A DNA stretch of 64,000 nucleotides from CAVQCX01 sp963775335 (GCA_963775335.1 CAVZIJ010000001.1:1-64000); one strand, 5' to 3'. Numbered from the stretch's first letter, positions 43,244 to 51,968 are shown. The notes: generated by a model not told the origin, from the letters alone. Program-made: numbers and translations.

Positions 43244-44236
43244 ATGTCGGTTCTCAGGCACGATTGGAGCCTGGAAGAGATCTCGGGCTTGCTGGACCTG
43301 CCGTTCAGCGACCTGCTGTTTCGCGCGCAGGAGTGCCACCGCCTGCATTTCGACCCCAGCAGCGTGCAGGTGAGCTCGCTGCTGAGCATCAAGACCGGCG
43401 CCTGCGCCGAGGACTGCGGCTATTGCTCCCAGAGCGCCCGGCACAGCACCCATGTGGAGCGCGAGCGGCTTCTGCCCCTGGCCGAGGTGATCGAGGCGGC
43501 GGAGGCAGCGCGCGCGAAGGGTGCCACCCGCTTCTGCATGGGCGCGGCCTGGCGCAACCCAACCGACAAGAATCTGGAGCGGGTCGTGGAGATGGTCCAG
43601 GCGGTGCGCGCCCTGGGCATGGAGACCTGCGTGACCCTGGGTATGCTGACCGGTGCCCAGGCGCACCGGCTCAGGCAGGCTGGCCTCGACTACTACAACC
43701 ATAACCTGGACACCTCCCCCGAGTTCTATGGGCAGGTCATCACCACGCGCACCTTCCAGGATCGTCTAGACACCCTGGCCCATGTACGCGAGGCGGGCAT
43801 CAACGTCTGCTCCGGCGGCATATTGGGTATGGGCGAGTCGCGCCGGGATCGTGCCGGCATGCTCCAGGAGCTGGCCAACCTGCCCGCGCATCCCGAATCG
43901 GTGCCGATCAACCTGCTGGTGCAGGTGGAGGGCACACCGCTTTACGGTACTCCGCGTCTGGATAGCCTGGAGCTGGTGCGGACCATCGCTGTGGCGCGCA
44001 TCCTGATGCCGTGCTCCTATGTTCGGCTTTCCGCGGGCCGCACCGAGATGAGCGACGAGCTGCAGGCGTTGTGCTTTCTCGCGGGCGCTAACTCGGTGTT
44101 TTACGGCGATCGCTTGCTCACCACGGACAACCCGGAGACCGACAAGGATCGCGCCCTGTTCGACCGCCTGGGCATCCGCATGGAACAACGGATGGATCTC
44201 GAGCTGGAGGCGGCCAAGGGGGCCTGTCGCCGCTAG
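43244..44236 (+). CDS. bioB: Biotin synthase
   Basis: A radical-SAM enzyme of 330 residues from ATG 43244. The [4Fe-4S] cysteines C54-x-x-x-C58-x-x-C61 (CAEDCGYC) and MGAAWRNPTDK, DYYNHNLDTSPEFY, GGILGMGES and SVFYGDRLLTT are BioB landmarks. BioB inserts sulfur into dethiobiotin, the last step of the pathway. An upstream Met at 43136 lies within the presumed promoter and is rejected. First gene of the biotin run. Confidence 0.97.
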   Translation: MSVLRHDWSLEEISGLLDLPFSDLLFRAQECHRLHFDPSSVQVSSLLSIKTGACAEDCGYCSQSARHSTHVERERLLPLAEVIEAAEAARAKGATRFCMGAAWRNPTDKNLERVVEMVQAVRALGMETCVTLGMLTGAQAHRLRQAGLDYYNHNLDTSPEFYGQVITTRTFQDRLDTLAHVREAGINVCSGGILGMGESRRDRAGMLQELANLPAHPESVPINLLVQVEGTPLYGTPRLDSLELVRTIAVARILMPCSYVRLSAGRTEMSDELQALCFLAGANSVFYGDRLLTTDNPETDKDRALFDRLGIRMEQRMDLELEAAKGACRR

Positions 44237-44303
44237 CAACGACCGTTCGACCTGAAATCGGCCCGCGGGCCAGCCCTCTGCCGATGCGTCGTTCCGCACC
44301 CCT

Positions 44304-45455
44304 GTGAAGGACCTCGCCCAAGACCTCGAAGGTCGACGGCGCGCCCATCTCTATCGCAGCCGGCGCACCGTCGATAGCCCCCAGGGACCGGAGGTCGTGG
44401 TCGACGGACGGCGGCTGGTGAGCTTCTGCAGCAACGACTATCTGGGGCTGGCCGGGCACCCCGCCGTGGCCGAAGCTTTGGCTCTGGGAGCCCTACGCTG
44501 GGGCGTTGGCAGCGGGGCTGCCCATCTCGTGAGCGGGCACAGCGGCGCCCATCACGCACTGGAAGAGGAGCTGGCCGATTTCACCGGCCGGCCGCGGGCG
44601 CTGCTGTTCTCCACGGGCTACATGGCGAACCTGGGTGTGATTGCGGCGCTCTGCGGACGGGGAGATCAGGTCTTCGAAGACCGGCTCAATCATGCCTCGC
44701 TCATCGATGGGGCAATCCTGTCCCGGGCACGCCTGCGACGCTATCCCCACCGGGATGCGGCGGCGCTCGCCTCGCAGCTCGAAGACGCCTGGGAGGGCGA
44801 GCGACTGATCGCCACCGACGGGGTGTTCAGCATGGACGGGGACATCGCTCCGCTGCCAGCGCTGGCGCGGACCGCGCGCGAGGAGGGGGCCTGGCTACTG
44901 GTGGACGATGCACACGGTCTCGGTGTGGTCGGCGCGACCGGACGGGGCAGCCTGGAGCATTTCGGCCTGGGGGCCGACGACGTCCCGATTCTGGTGGGCA
45001 CTTTGGGCAAGGCTTTCGGTACCTTTGGCGCCTTCGTCGCCGGCTCGGCCGGTCTCTGCGAGACGCTGATCCAGGCAGCTCGCTCGTACATCTACACCAC
45101 GGCGCCGCCCCCGGCGCTCGCCGAGGCGACCCGCGTGAGCCTGCGCCTGGCCCGCGACGAGGCGTGGCGGCGTGAGCGCCTGCGCGAGCTGGTGGCGAGG
45201 TTCCGCGAGGCGGCCGAGGGGCTGGGGCTGGCGCTCATGGCGTCGGAGACGCCGATCCAGCCGCTGCTCGCCGGCACGCCCGAGCGGGCACTCGCCTGGC
45301 AGGAGGCTCTGCTGGCGCGCGGCCTGCTGGTGACCGCCATCCGCCCGCCGACCGTTCCGGAGGGTGCCGCCCGCCTGCGGCTGACCTTCTCCGCCGCTCA
45401 CACGGATGCCCACTTCGAGCGCCTGGTCGAAGGACTGCAGGGGATCGCGTCTTGA
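44304..45455 (+). CDS. bioF: 8-amino-7-oxononanoate synthase
   Basis: A 383-residue PLP enzyme. GTG start at 44304. SFCSNDYLGLAGHPAV, GSGAAHLVSGHSGAHHALE and the lysine region GTLGKAFGTFGAFVAG (PLP Schiff base) are typical. It condenses pimeloyl-ACP with L-alanine. Its stop overlaps the TTG start of bioH. Confidence 0.97.
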   Translation: MKDLAQDLEGRRRAHLYRSRRTVDSPQGPEVVVDGRRLVSFCSNDYLGLAGHPAVAEALALGALRWGVGSGAAHLVSGHSGAHHALEEELADFTGRPRALLFSTGYMANLGVIAALCGRGDQVFEDRLNHASLIDGAILSRARLRRYPHRDAAALASQLEDAWEGERLIATDGVFSMDGDIAPLPALARTAREEGAWLLVDDAHGLGVVGATGRGSLEHFGLGADDVPILVGTLGKAFGTFGAFVAGSAGLCETLIQAARSYIYTTAPPPALAEATRVSLRLARDEAWRRERLRELVARFREAAEGLGLALMASETPIQPLLAGTPERALAWQEALLARGLLVTAIRPPTVPEGAARLRLTFSAAHTDAHFERLVEGLQGIAS

Positions 45456-46225
45456 GCCTTCACCGTACGCAGGCCGGCTGTGGTCCGGACCTGGTGTTCC
45501 TGCACGGGTGGGGGATGAACAGCGCGGTCTGGGAGCAAGTGAGCACAAACTTACAGAGCCGTTTTCGGTGCACCCTCATCGACCTGCCCGGCCACGGCGG
45601 CAGTCCCTGGGACGGCGAGGAAGCGCTCGCTGAATGGGCCGGCGCCTGTCGCGAGGCGGCCCCCGCCCGCGCCGTCTGGGTCGCCTGGTCCCTGGGCGGG
45701 CTCGTCGCACTGCGGGTCGCCGCCGATGACCCGGCAGGTGTCAGAGGCCTGTTCGCAGTGAGCGCGACACCGCGTTTCGTTCAGGGCCAGGGCTGGCCCC
45801 ATGCCGTGGCGCCGGCCACCCTGGCCCAGTTTGCGGGGACCCTGGCCAAGGACCACCGGGGTACGCTGGAACGTTTTCTCGCGTTGCAAGTGCATGGCAG
45901 CGACGAAGGGCGTGCGACGCTACGCGGGCTGAAGACGCTCCTGCGGGAGCGACCCGAGCCCCATCCACGGGCCCTCGAGGTCGGGCTCGAGCTGCTGCGT
46001 AGCGCCGACCTGCGGGGCGAGGCCGCCGCCCTTGCCTGCCCGAGTCACTGGCTGCTGGGCGACCGCGATACCCTGGCGCCGGCGGCGATCGTCGCGGACC
46101 TGCATGCCTTGGCTCCCGCGGCGCAGGTGGAGGTGATTCACGGCTCCGGGCACGCCCCTTTCCTTTCCCATCGCGAGGCGTTTGTCTCGGCGCTCGAACG
46201 GTTCGCGGAGACTCTGGCGACATGA
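45452..46225 (+). CDS. bioH: Pimeloyl-ACP methyl ester carboxylesterase
   Basis: A 257-residue alpha/beta hydrolase. Catalytic triad by position: S80 in AWSLGG, D206 in LLGDRDTLAP and H234 in GSGHAPF, matching S82/D207/H235 of E. coli BioH. The oxyanion-loop HGWGMNSAVW near 18-27 is conserved. It removes the methyl group added by BioC, ending pimelate synthesis. The start is TTG (45452), overlapping the bioF stop; the bioC ATG overlaps its own stop. Confidence 0.93.
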   Translation: MSLHRTQAGCGPDLVFLHGWGMNSAVWEQVSTNLQSRFRCTLIDLPGHGGSPWDGEEALAEWAGACREAAPARAVWVAWSLGGLVALRVAADDPAGVRGLFAVSATPRFVQGQGWPHAVAPATLAQFAGTLAKDHRGTLERFLALQVHGSDEGRATLRGLKTLLRERPEPHPRALEVGLELLRSADLRGEAAALACPSHWLLGDRDTLAPAAIVADLHALAPAAQVEVIHGSGHAPFLSHREAFVSALERFAETLAT

Positions 46226-47079
46226 CCGGCTTGACGCAGTCGATCGACAAGCGCCAGGCCCGTCGGGCCTTCGAGGGTGCCGCGGCGGCCTATGACGAGG
46301 CGGCGGTCCTGCAGCGGGAGATCGCCGCCCGGATGCTCGAGCGGCTCGACTACATCAAACTGGACCCGCGTCTGATCCTGGACCTCGGGGCCGGCACCGG
46401 TCATGCCGCCGAGCGGCTGGCCCGGCGCTACCCCCGGGCGCGGGTCATCGCCCTGGACTTCGCTCTTCCCATGCTGCAGCGGGCGCGGAAGCGCGGCCCC
46501 TGGCTGCGCCGCCCGCGCTGTGTCTGCGCCGATGTCGAGCAGCTTCCGATCGCCGACGGCGCGGTCGATCTGGTGTTCTCCAATGCTGCGCTGCAGTGGT
46601 GCACGAACCTCGACCACAGCTTCGGCGAGATCCTGCGCGTGATGCGCCCGGGGGGCCTGCTGATGTTCAGCTCCTTCGGCCCCGATACCCTTAAAGAGCT
46701 GCGCGAGGCCTGGGCTCGGGTCGATGCGCGCCCCCACGTGAGCGAGTTTGTCGACATGCATGACCTCGGCGATGCCTTGGTGCATGCGCGCTGGGCCGAT
46801 CCGGTGATGGACGTGGACCGCTTCGTCCTGACCTATGAGCGCGTTCTCGACCTGATGCACGACCTCAAGGTGCTCGGTGCCCACAACGTCGCCGCCGACC
46901 GGGCCCGGGGTCTCACCGGCAAGGCGAGCCTGGAGGCGGTGATCCGCGCTTACGAAGCATTGCGTAGCGACGGGCGCCTGCCCGCCACCTGGGAGGTGGT
47001 CTACGGTCATGCCTGGGCCCCGGAGCAGCGCACCGAGGCGGGGGTGACCACCGTGCCCCTGTCCAGCCTTCGGCGCTGA
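46222..47079 (+). CDS. bioC: Malonyl-ACP O-methyltransferase
   Basis: A 285-residue class I SAM methyltransferase. Motif I DLGAGTGHAAERL at 54-66, then LDFALPMLQRARKRG and VDLVFSNAALQW, and FSSFGPDTLKELREAW, all typical of BioC. It methylates malonyl-ACP to disguise it as a fatty-acid primer. Overlaps bioH by 4 bases. The next core gene is bioD, but only after 1.7 kb of inserted, decayed sequence. Confidence 0.95.
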   Translation: MTGLTQSIDKRQARRAFEGAAAAYDEAAVLQREIAARMLERLDYIKLDPRLILDLGAGTGHAAERLARRYPRARVIALDFALPMLQRARKRGPWLRRPRCVCADVEQLPIADGAVDLVFSNAALQWCTNLDHSFGEILRVMRPGGLLMFSSFGPDTLKELREAWARVDARPHVSEFVDMHDLGDALVHARWADPVMDVDRFVLTYERVLDLMHDLKVLGAHNVAADRARGLTGKASLEAVIRAYEALRSDGRLPATWEVVYGHAWAPEQRTEAGVTTVPLSSLRR

Positions 47080-47461
47080 GCTCTTCAGCTGCCGTCATTG
47101 CGGCCATGGACCGGCCCGAATCCCGCACCGGGCACGGCGGTTAACGGTCCTCTGATAACCGGTCCTCCGCTTCTTGGGTGTCGGGGCAGGCCGGTTCCTT
47201 CCAGGGGACGCCGTGAATACGTCCCTGTAGGCTTGACGGCGGCATCCATGCCGCCGACACCCCTGGAAGGGACCGGCCCGCCCCCTCCCGCGCTCGGCGG
47301 GCTGCATCCCGCTCCGGCTTCCAAGCCGGGAAGAACGCCGATTCTCGACAGGCCGAATGGCTGCCTTTGGGCTTGGTCGGAACGCCGCATCGGCCAAGCG
47401 CAGATGTCGGGCCGGCCCGGGCTGTGCATAATGGCAGTCGCCCCGCGAGGGGCAGGGTCCG
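47080..47461. other. Start of the insertion between bioC and bioD; no gene
   Basis: GC-rich DNA without a credible gene. It holds the long hairpin 47191-47276. Confidence 0.5.
47191..47276. repeat. Long imperfect hairpin element
   Basis: ccggttccttccagggg at 47191 pairs with cccctggaagggaccgg ending at 47276 (one mismatch), with an inner palindrome ggcggcatccatgccgcc. The inner sequence (gccgtgaatacgtccctgta) resembles palindromic units dispersed in several gammaproteobacterial genomes. Without T tracts it is a repeat rather than a terminator. Confidence 0.65.
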
Positions 47462-47600
47462 GCCCGGCAAAGGGTGCGCGGCGGCGCGTTCAACAACACC
47501 CGGCACAACGCCCGGTGCGCGTACCGCAACAACAACCACCCGCACGACAGGAACCACAACATCGGTCTTCGTCCCGCCAGCACAGCCCGGGGTCTGAGCG
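47462..47600 (+). repeat. AAC-rich FGE-type repeat resembling a DGR template or variable region
   Basis: From 47474 the codons give VRGGAFNNTRHNARCAYRNN, then NHPHDRNHNIGLRPAS, which is the C-terminus of FGE-sulfatase-fold (formylglycine-generating enzyme-like) target proteins of diversity-generating retroelements (typical form LRGGSWNNNPxNLRCAxRNxNNPxNRNNNIGFR, given here as a pattern). The DNA is AAC-rich, and several positions that are usually Asn are His (AAC to CAC), the kind of change made by adenine mutagenesis. A TAA lies 45 bases upstream in the same frame and no FGE core precedes it, so a template repeat or a cut-off variable region is more likely than a gene. Confidence 0.55.
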
Positions 47601-47753
47601 TCCGGCCACCCTACCGAGGGCGGCGGGCGGTGTGCCAGGGGCTGTTCAGGGCCGGTCCCGGCCGCGGGGCCGAAGAGCCAACGCCGCGCCCCGCCGTGGT
47701 AGCTTCGGCGAAACGCCGGGGCGCGGCACCTTGCGCGGGAAAGCGAGTAGCGG

Positions 47754-48806
47754 ATGTTTGATCAGATATTGCTGGGGTTTGGGGGCAACGCGCCGTTCCA
47801 GGCCTTCCTGCTGAGGGCGTCAGAAATCCAGGGCAGGATCGACGCGCCGATTGCGGGGACGCGGGATCGCGACGACGCCTGGAAATATCTGTACTTGAAG
47901 AAGCTGGGTGACGCCGCGGTCTGGCTCGATGTTATTCAAGGCGACAAAGGGCCGCCTGAGGTGGCTCACCGCCGGGACCTGCCGGATTTCGCGCTTCCCG
48001 CCAGAGCCGGATTTCTGCCCCCGCGCTTGGCGGAGATGCGACCCAATGCTGGCATCGAGCGCTTTTAGTCCAGCGCGCCGCCGGGAGAGCCCCAGCCCAT
48101 CAATCAAGCGCTCGTCCGAACGCTGGATGAATTGGGGAACCTCCAATTTGCGCCTGCCGCCCTTATCCATGGAGCGCCCGGGGCGGGAAAGAGCACGCTG
48201 TTGCGGCAGCTCGCGGGTTACTGCGCTTACGGCTGGCTGTGCCATCACGGCAAAACGGTGGTGCAGCCTCCGCCCTTGCCCCCTGAGCCTGTCGCCCTGC
48301 TTGAACAGATGGAGGGCCGGATCCCCTTTCCTGTGCTTGTCGAGTTTGCGAGCGTCGGCGACGGGGGTATCGCCAAGGCGATCCATGCCGATGTGGACCG
48401 GCGCTTTCAAGCGGACTTCGAGCCTCCGCAAGTGAAACTGCCCGCGGTCAAGGCGCTGTTCCAGAAGGATCTGTTGCTGTGCGTCGACGCCGAGGATCAG
48501 GAGTTGGACTTCGGGCGGCGGCGGGAGAAGCTACTGTGGGTCAAGTGCTGGTCGGAGCAGCTGCGGCGACTGAGTCTGGGGATCGACAACCCGCCGAAGC
48601 AGCTGCTCGCTATCGTCGCCCGCACCGTTAGCGAGCTGCCCGACGCCGAGGGCCGCATCGATCTGGCCCGCGTGCGCGCCTCGGTGATGGCCTGGCTGGG
48701 ACACGCGCGCCACGCCAACGCCTGGTGGCTCAGCGAGGCCATGCTGGCCGAGAGCTTGTTCACCCGGCGCGCGGGGGCACCGGCACTGGACGGCGGCGGA
48801 CGATGA
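47754..48806 (+). pseudogene. STAND/NACHT-like NTPase fragment with an in-frame amber codon and a DGR reverse-transcriptase-like tail
   Basis: One frame runs from ATG 47754 to the TGA at 48804-48806, interrupted only by TAG at 48066-48068. The first 104 codons (MFDQILLGFGGNAPFQAFLL) match nothing known to me. After the TAG: a P-loop HGAPGAGKSTLLRQLA (about 48172-48210), a strand PFPVLVEFA, a Walker-B-like LLLCVDAEDQE and a sensor-like LLAIVARTVSELP, i.e. a STAND/NACHT core without its C-terminal half. It then passes into IDLARVRASVMAWLGHARHA and NAWWLSEAMLAESLFTRR, very like the C-terminal tail of DGR reverse transcriptases (ASVxxWxGHxxHAxxWxLR). The RT catalytic domain with YxDD is absent. 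The TGA overlaps the bioD start (ATGA). Fusion by deletion is the simplest explanation. Confidence 0.5.
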
Positions 48807-49483
48807 TCGCGGGCTTCTTCGTCACCGGCACCGACACCGGCTGCGGCAAGACCGAGGTCAGCTTGGCACTGATGGCGGTCTTGCAGGGGCAGGGATTGTC
48901 TGTGCTCGGCATGAAGCCGGTCGCCTCGGGCTGCGAGCGTGCGGTGGAAGGGCTGCGCAACGGGGATGCGCTGCGGCTCGCGGCGCAGGGCAGCGTCGCG
49001 GTGCCCTATGCCGACATCAATCCCTATGCCTTCGAGGCGGCGATCGCGCCGCACATCGCGGCGGCGCGCGAGGGGATAGTGATCGCCCCCGCGGTGATTC
49101 GCAGCGCCTGCCGGCGTCTGGCCGAGCGGGCGGACCGGGTGGTGGTCGAGGGGGTCGGGGGCTGGCGGGTGCCCCTGGGGCCGGACGATGACGTAGGCTC
49201 CGTCGCCCGGGCCCTGGGGCTGCCGGTGGTGCTGGTGGTGGGGCTGCGCCTGGGCTGCCTGAACCACGCCCTGCTGACGGCCGAGGCCATTGCCAGGGAC
49301 GGCTGCCGCCTGGCGGGATGGGTCGCCAACCGGATCGATCCCCGAATGGCGGTCGTCGAGGACAACATCCGGGCCCTTCGCGAGCGCATCCCGGCGCCCT
49401 GCCTGGGGGTGCTGCCCTGGGCCCCGGGGGCTGGCGTCCAGGAGCTGGCGGGTCACCTCGATGCCGCGCCCGTGATGACCTAG
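48803..49483 (+). CDS. bioD: Dethiobiotin synthetase
   Basis: A 226-residue BioD. P-loop GTDTGCGKTEVS at 9-20, MKPVASGCE near 43, VVVEGVGGWRVPLG near 114 and WVANRIDP near 173 are diagnostic. It closes the ureido ring with ATP and CO2. Separated from bioC by the insertion but in the same orientation, and now preceded by the degraded STAND/RT frame with an ATGA overlap, so transcription from the bio promoter may still reach it. Confidence 0.96.
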   Translation: MIAGFFVTGTDTGCGKTEVSLALMAVLQGQGLSVLGMKPVASGCERAVEGLRNGDALRLAAQGSVAVPYADINPYAFEAAIAPHIAAAREGIVIAPAVIRSACRRLAERADRVVVEGVGGWRVPLGPDDDVGSVARALGLPVVLVVGLRLGCLNHALLTAEAIARDGCRLAGWVANRIDPRMAVVEDNIRALRERIPAPCLGVLPWAPGAGVQELAGHLDAAPVMT

Positions 49484-49780
49484 CGCTGCACCCGATGCTC
49501 TATCTCGCTTACTCGAGCGCCTGCGCCATGTGCCCTGCATCGAAGACCCCGATCGGCAGCGTCGGGGGGTCCAGGGGCAGCTGATCGGGCGGCTTCGGGC
49601 TGCCGACGGCGCGCGGGAGTAGGCCGTCCGTCTGCGAGGGGCGGCGGAGATCGGAAGGTCCTCGCAGGCAGTGGGATTCTCCGGCGCGTGCCAAACGGGC
49701 ACAATCCGGTGCTGAGGAGTCCGTTCGGGGCACCGGTGTGTCCTGCTTTCGACCGAACAATCACACAAGGGAACACTGCC
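49484..49780. other. Spacer between bioD and the SPFH gene
   Basis: A minus-strand frame here ends PTLPIGVFDAGHMAQALE but lacks a start and any family; no gene is called. The promoter of the SPFH-NfeD pair should lie near the right end. Confidence 0.35.
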
Positions 49781-50701
49781 ATGAGCTTTTTCGGCACCTT
49801 CGTACTCGTCTTCCTGGGGCTTGCCGTCGCCATCATCTTTCTGGGGGTCAAGTCTGTGCCCCAGGGGTCGGAATGGACCGTCGAGCGTTTCGGGCGTTAT
49901 GCGCGCACCCTAAGCCCCGGACTGAACCTGGTCGTCCCGGTGATGGATCGGATCGGGCGCAAGCTGAGCATGATGGAGCAGGTGCTCGATGTGCCTTCCC
50001 AGGAGGTCATCACCCGGGACAACGCCATGGTCACGGTGGACGGCGTGGTCTTCTTCCAGGTCGTGGACGCCGCCCGCGCGGCCTACGAGGTGGCCCGGCT
50101 GGAGCACGCGATACTCAACCTCACGGTGACCAACGTGCGTACCGTGATGGGCTCCATGGACCTGGACGAGCTGCTGTCCAAGCGCGACGAGATCAATGCG
50201 CGACTGCTCGGGGTGGTGGACGAGGCGACCAGCCCCTGGGGGGTCAAGGTGACGCGCATCGAGATCAAGGACATCTCGCCGCCCCAGGATCTGGTCGAGT
50301 CCATGGGGCGCCAGATGAAAGCGGAGCGAGACAAGCGTGCCGCGATCCTCGAGGCCGAAGGCCGGCGCCAGGCCGCGATTCTCCAGGCCGAGGGTCAGAA
50401 ACAGGCCGTGATCCTGGAGGCCGAGGGCCAGAAAGAGGCCGCGTTCCGCGAGGCCGAGGCCCGCGAGCGTCTCGCCGCGGCCGAGGCCAAGGCCACCGAG
50501 GTGGTGTCCACGGCGATCGCGGCCGGCAATGTCCAGGCCATCAACTACTTCGTGGCCCAGAAGTACGTGGAGGCGCTCAAGGCGATCGCCTCGGCGGAGA
50601 ATCAGAAGCTCATCTTCATGCCCCTGGATGCCTCCGGCGTGATCGGCGCCCTGGGCGGGGTCGCGGAGCTGGCCAGAGAGGCCCTGGGCAAGCCCTCATG
50701 A
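49781..50701 (+). CDS. SPFH/band 7 membrane protein (QmcA/YbbK-like)
   Basis: A 306-residue protein from ATG 49781. An N-terminal membrane helix (FVLVFLGLAVAIIFLGV) precedes the SPFH domain (VPQGSEWTVERFGRYARTLS, VTVDGVVFFQVVDAARAAYE, RTVMGSMDLDELLSKRDEIN), and a long Ala/Glu-rich coiled coil (EAEGRRQAAILQAEGQKQA and more) ends it. It overlaps the nfeD gene by ATGA, the standard SPFH-NfeD pairing; the two scaffold membrane microdomains and modulate FtsH-type proteolysis. Confidence 0.95.
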   Translation: MSFFGTFVLVFLGLAVAIIFLGVKSVPQGSEWTVERFGRYARTLSPGLNLVVPVMDRIGRKLSMMEQVLDVPSQEVITRDNAMVTVDGVVFFQVVDAARAAYEVARLEHAILNLTVTNVRTVMGSMDLDELLSKRDEINARLLGVVDEATSPWGVKVTRIEIKDISPPQDLVESMGRQMKAERDKRAAILEAEGRRQAAILQAEGQKQAVILEAEGQKEAAFREAEARERLAAAEAKATEVVSTAIAAGNVQAINYFVAQKYVEALKAIASAENQKLIFMPLDASGVIGALGGVAELAREALGKPS

Positions 50702-51138
50702 GCGAGACGATCATCTTCTGGCACTGGTGGATCTTCGGCGGGGTCCTGATCCTCGTCGAGATGCTGCTCCCCGGGTTCTTCTTCCTCTGGATGGGAGTCT
50801 CCGCTCTGGCCGTGGGCCTCGTGCTCTGGATCTTCCCCCCGCTCGGCTGGGAGTGGCAGTTCCTGACCTTTGCCGCGCTCTCGGTCGCGAGCATCGTGCT
50901 CTGGCGGCTGTGGCTGCGCAACAATCCGCCGCAGACCGACCAGCCGGCCCTGAACCGCCGGGGCATGCGGTATGTCGGGCGGGTGTTCACCCTGGAGGCG
51001 CCGATCGTCAATGGCGTGGGCAAGCTCAGGGTCGATGACACCATGTGGAAGGTCGAGGGTGCGGACGCCGCCGTCGGTACCCGGGTCAAGGTTACCGGCG
51101 TGGACGGAACCCTGTTGAAAGTCGAGCGCCAGCCGTAG
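50698..51138 (+). CDS. NfeD-family membrane protein
   Basis: A 146-residue protein with two or three N-terminal membrane segments (FWHWWIFGGVLILVEMLLPG then FFFLWMGVSALAVGLVLWIF) and a C-terminal OB-fold (NGVGKLRVDDTMWKVEGADA, then VGTRVKVTGVDGTLLKVE). This is the short NfeD partner of SPFH proteins. It overlaps the upstream gene by 4 bases. Confidence 0.94.
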   Translation: MSETIIFWHWWIFGGVLILVEMLLPGFFFLWMGVSALAVGLVLWIFPPLGWEWQFLTFAALSVASIVLWRLWLRNNPPQTDQPALNRRGMRYVGRVFTLEAPIVNGVGKLRVDDTMWKVEGADAAVGTRVKVTGVDGTLLKVERQP

Positions 51139-51256
51139 GACGCGACCGGCGGGGCAGGGATCGGGCTGGCTGGCGTGTGCCGCGCCGCTGCCCGGCCCCG
51201 TCGGGGGCCGGCCAGAGGCGAGCTCAGGCGAGCGGCGGGAGCGCTCGCGGCCCGAG

Positions 51257-51805
51257 TCAGTGCTTCTTGCTGATCTCCGAAAACGCCGCGCTGAAGCCAC
51301 TCAGCGACAGCTCGTGCGTGATCTGATGTCGCGCGCCGTCCAGGAAGGAGATCTTCACCTTCTGTCCCTGCTTGAATCCGTTGATGGCATCGTCCGGCAG
51401 CTCCGCTACGGCCAGGCAGCCATTGCCGCACATCAGGAACGGGATGCGCATGGATTCCTTGGCGTCGTCGATCTTCAGCAGCAGGCCAGGGGGCAGGAGC
51501 ACGCCTAGCGGCACACCCACGTGGACGATCGGCTTGGCCTGACCGGGGACCCGCAAGATCTTCATCCCCACCAAGGCCTTGCCCGTTTTCTTATCGATCG
51601 TCACTTGAGACATCTGGCAGACCTCGCCGCCCCCCTTCTCGTTGATGGGGGCACAAGCGACGCTCCATTCATTGAACTTCTGCTGCGTCGCGGCCCCCGG
51701 TGCGGGGCCCGAGAACAAGGCGGCCAGCATCGCCAGGGTGGCTGCGCGCCGACCGGAGCCGGCACGGAGACGGAAGAGGGTAAGGTCGAAGGACGTCGAG
51801 CGCAT
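51257..51805 (-). CDS. Invasion-associated locus B (IalB) family protein
   Basis: A 182-residue secreted protein from ATG 51805, with a signal peptide (LAMLAALFSGPAPGAA, cleavage near residue 41). The mature part has WSVACAPINEKGGGEVCQMS, VPLGVLLPPGLLLKIDD and RIPFLMCGNGCLAVAEL, a pattern with paired cysteines found in IalB-like periplasmic proteins. In pathogens the namesake promotes invasion; in free-living bacteria the function is unknown. The 5' region holds an 11-copy 5-base repeat and a copy of the ggggctgttgac element, at about 110-165 and 213-363 bases upstream of the start. Confidence 0.85.
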   Translation of the reverse strand: MRSTSFDLTLFRLRAGSGRRAATLAMLAALFSGPAPGAATQQKFNEWSVACAPINEKGGGEVCQMSQVTIDKKTGKALVGMKILRVPGQAKPIVHVGVPLGVLLPPGLLLKIDDAKESMRIPFLMCGNGCLAVAELPDDAINGFKQGQKVKISFLDGARHQITHELSLSGFSAAFSEISKKH

Positions 51806-51913
51806 GAAAGGCTCCTTGCAGGACGGTAGTTGCGCCGAGCATGTAGCGACGCAGTGGTGCAGAGGGTGGACCACAAAGCGCCTTAGCCTGCACCTTTCGG
51901 GCCGCTGGCGCAA

Positions 51914-51968
51914 GGACTGGACTGGACTGGACTGGACTGGACTGGACTGGACTGGACTGGACTGGACT
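51914..51968 (+). repeat. Pentanucleotide tandem repeat (ggact)11
   Basis: Eleven exact copies of ggact in a row. A 5-base period is not a multiple of three. It is intergenic, upstream of the IalB-type gene on the minus strand, so length changes could alter promoter spacing rather than a reading frame. Confidence 0.9.

Noticed and set aside
47098..47814. 238-residue plus-strand frame through the FGE-type repeat
   Set aside because: In a different frame from the recognisable RGGAFNN sequence; Arg/Pro/Gly-rich product.
49509..49760. Minus-strand frame ending LPIGVFDAGHMAQALE
   Set aside because: The ending looks protein-like but the rest is low-complexity; not enough to call.
48497..49768. 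423-residue minus-strand frame opposite bioD
   Set aside because: Antisense shadow of bioD and of the degraded upstream frame; no family.
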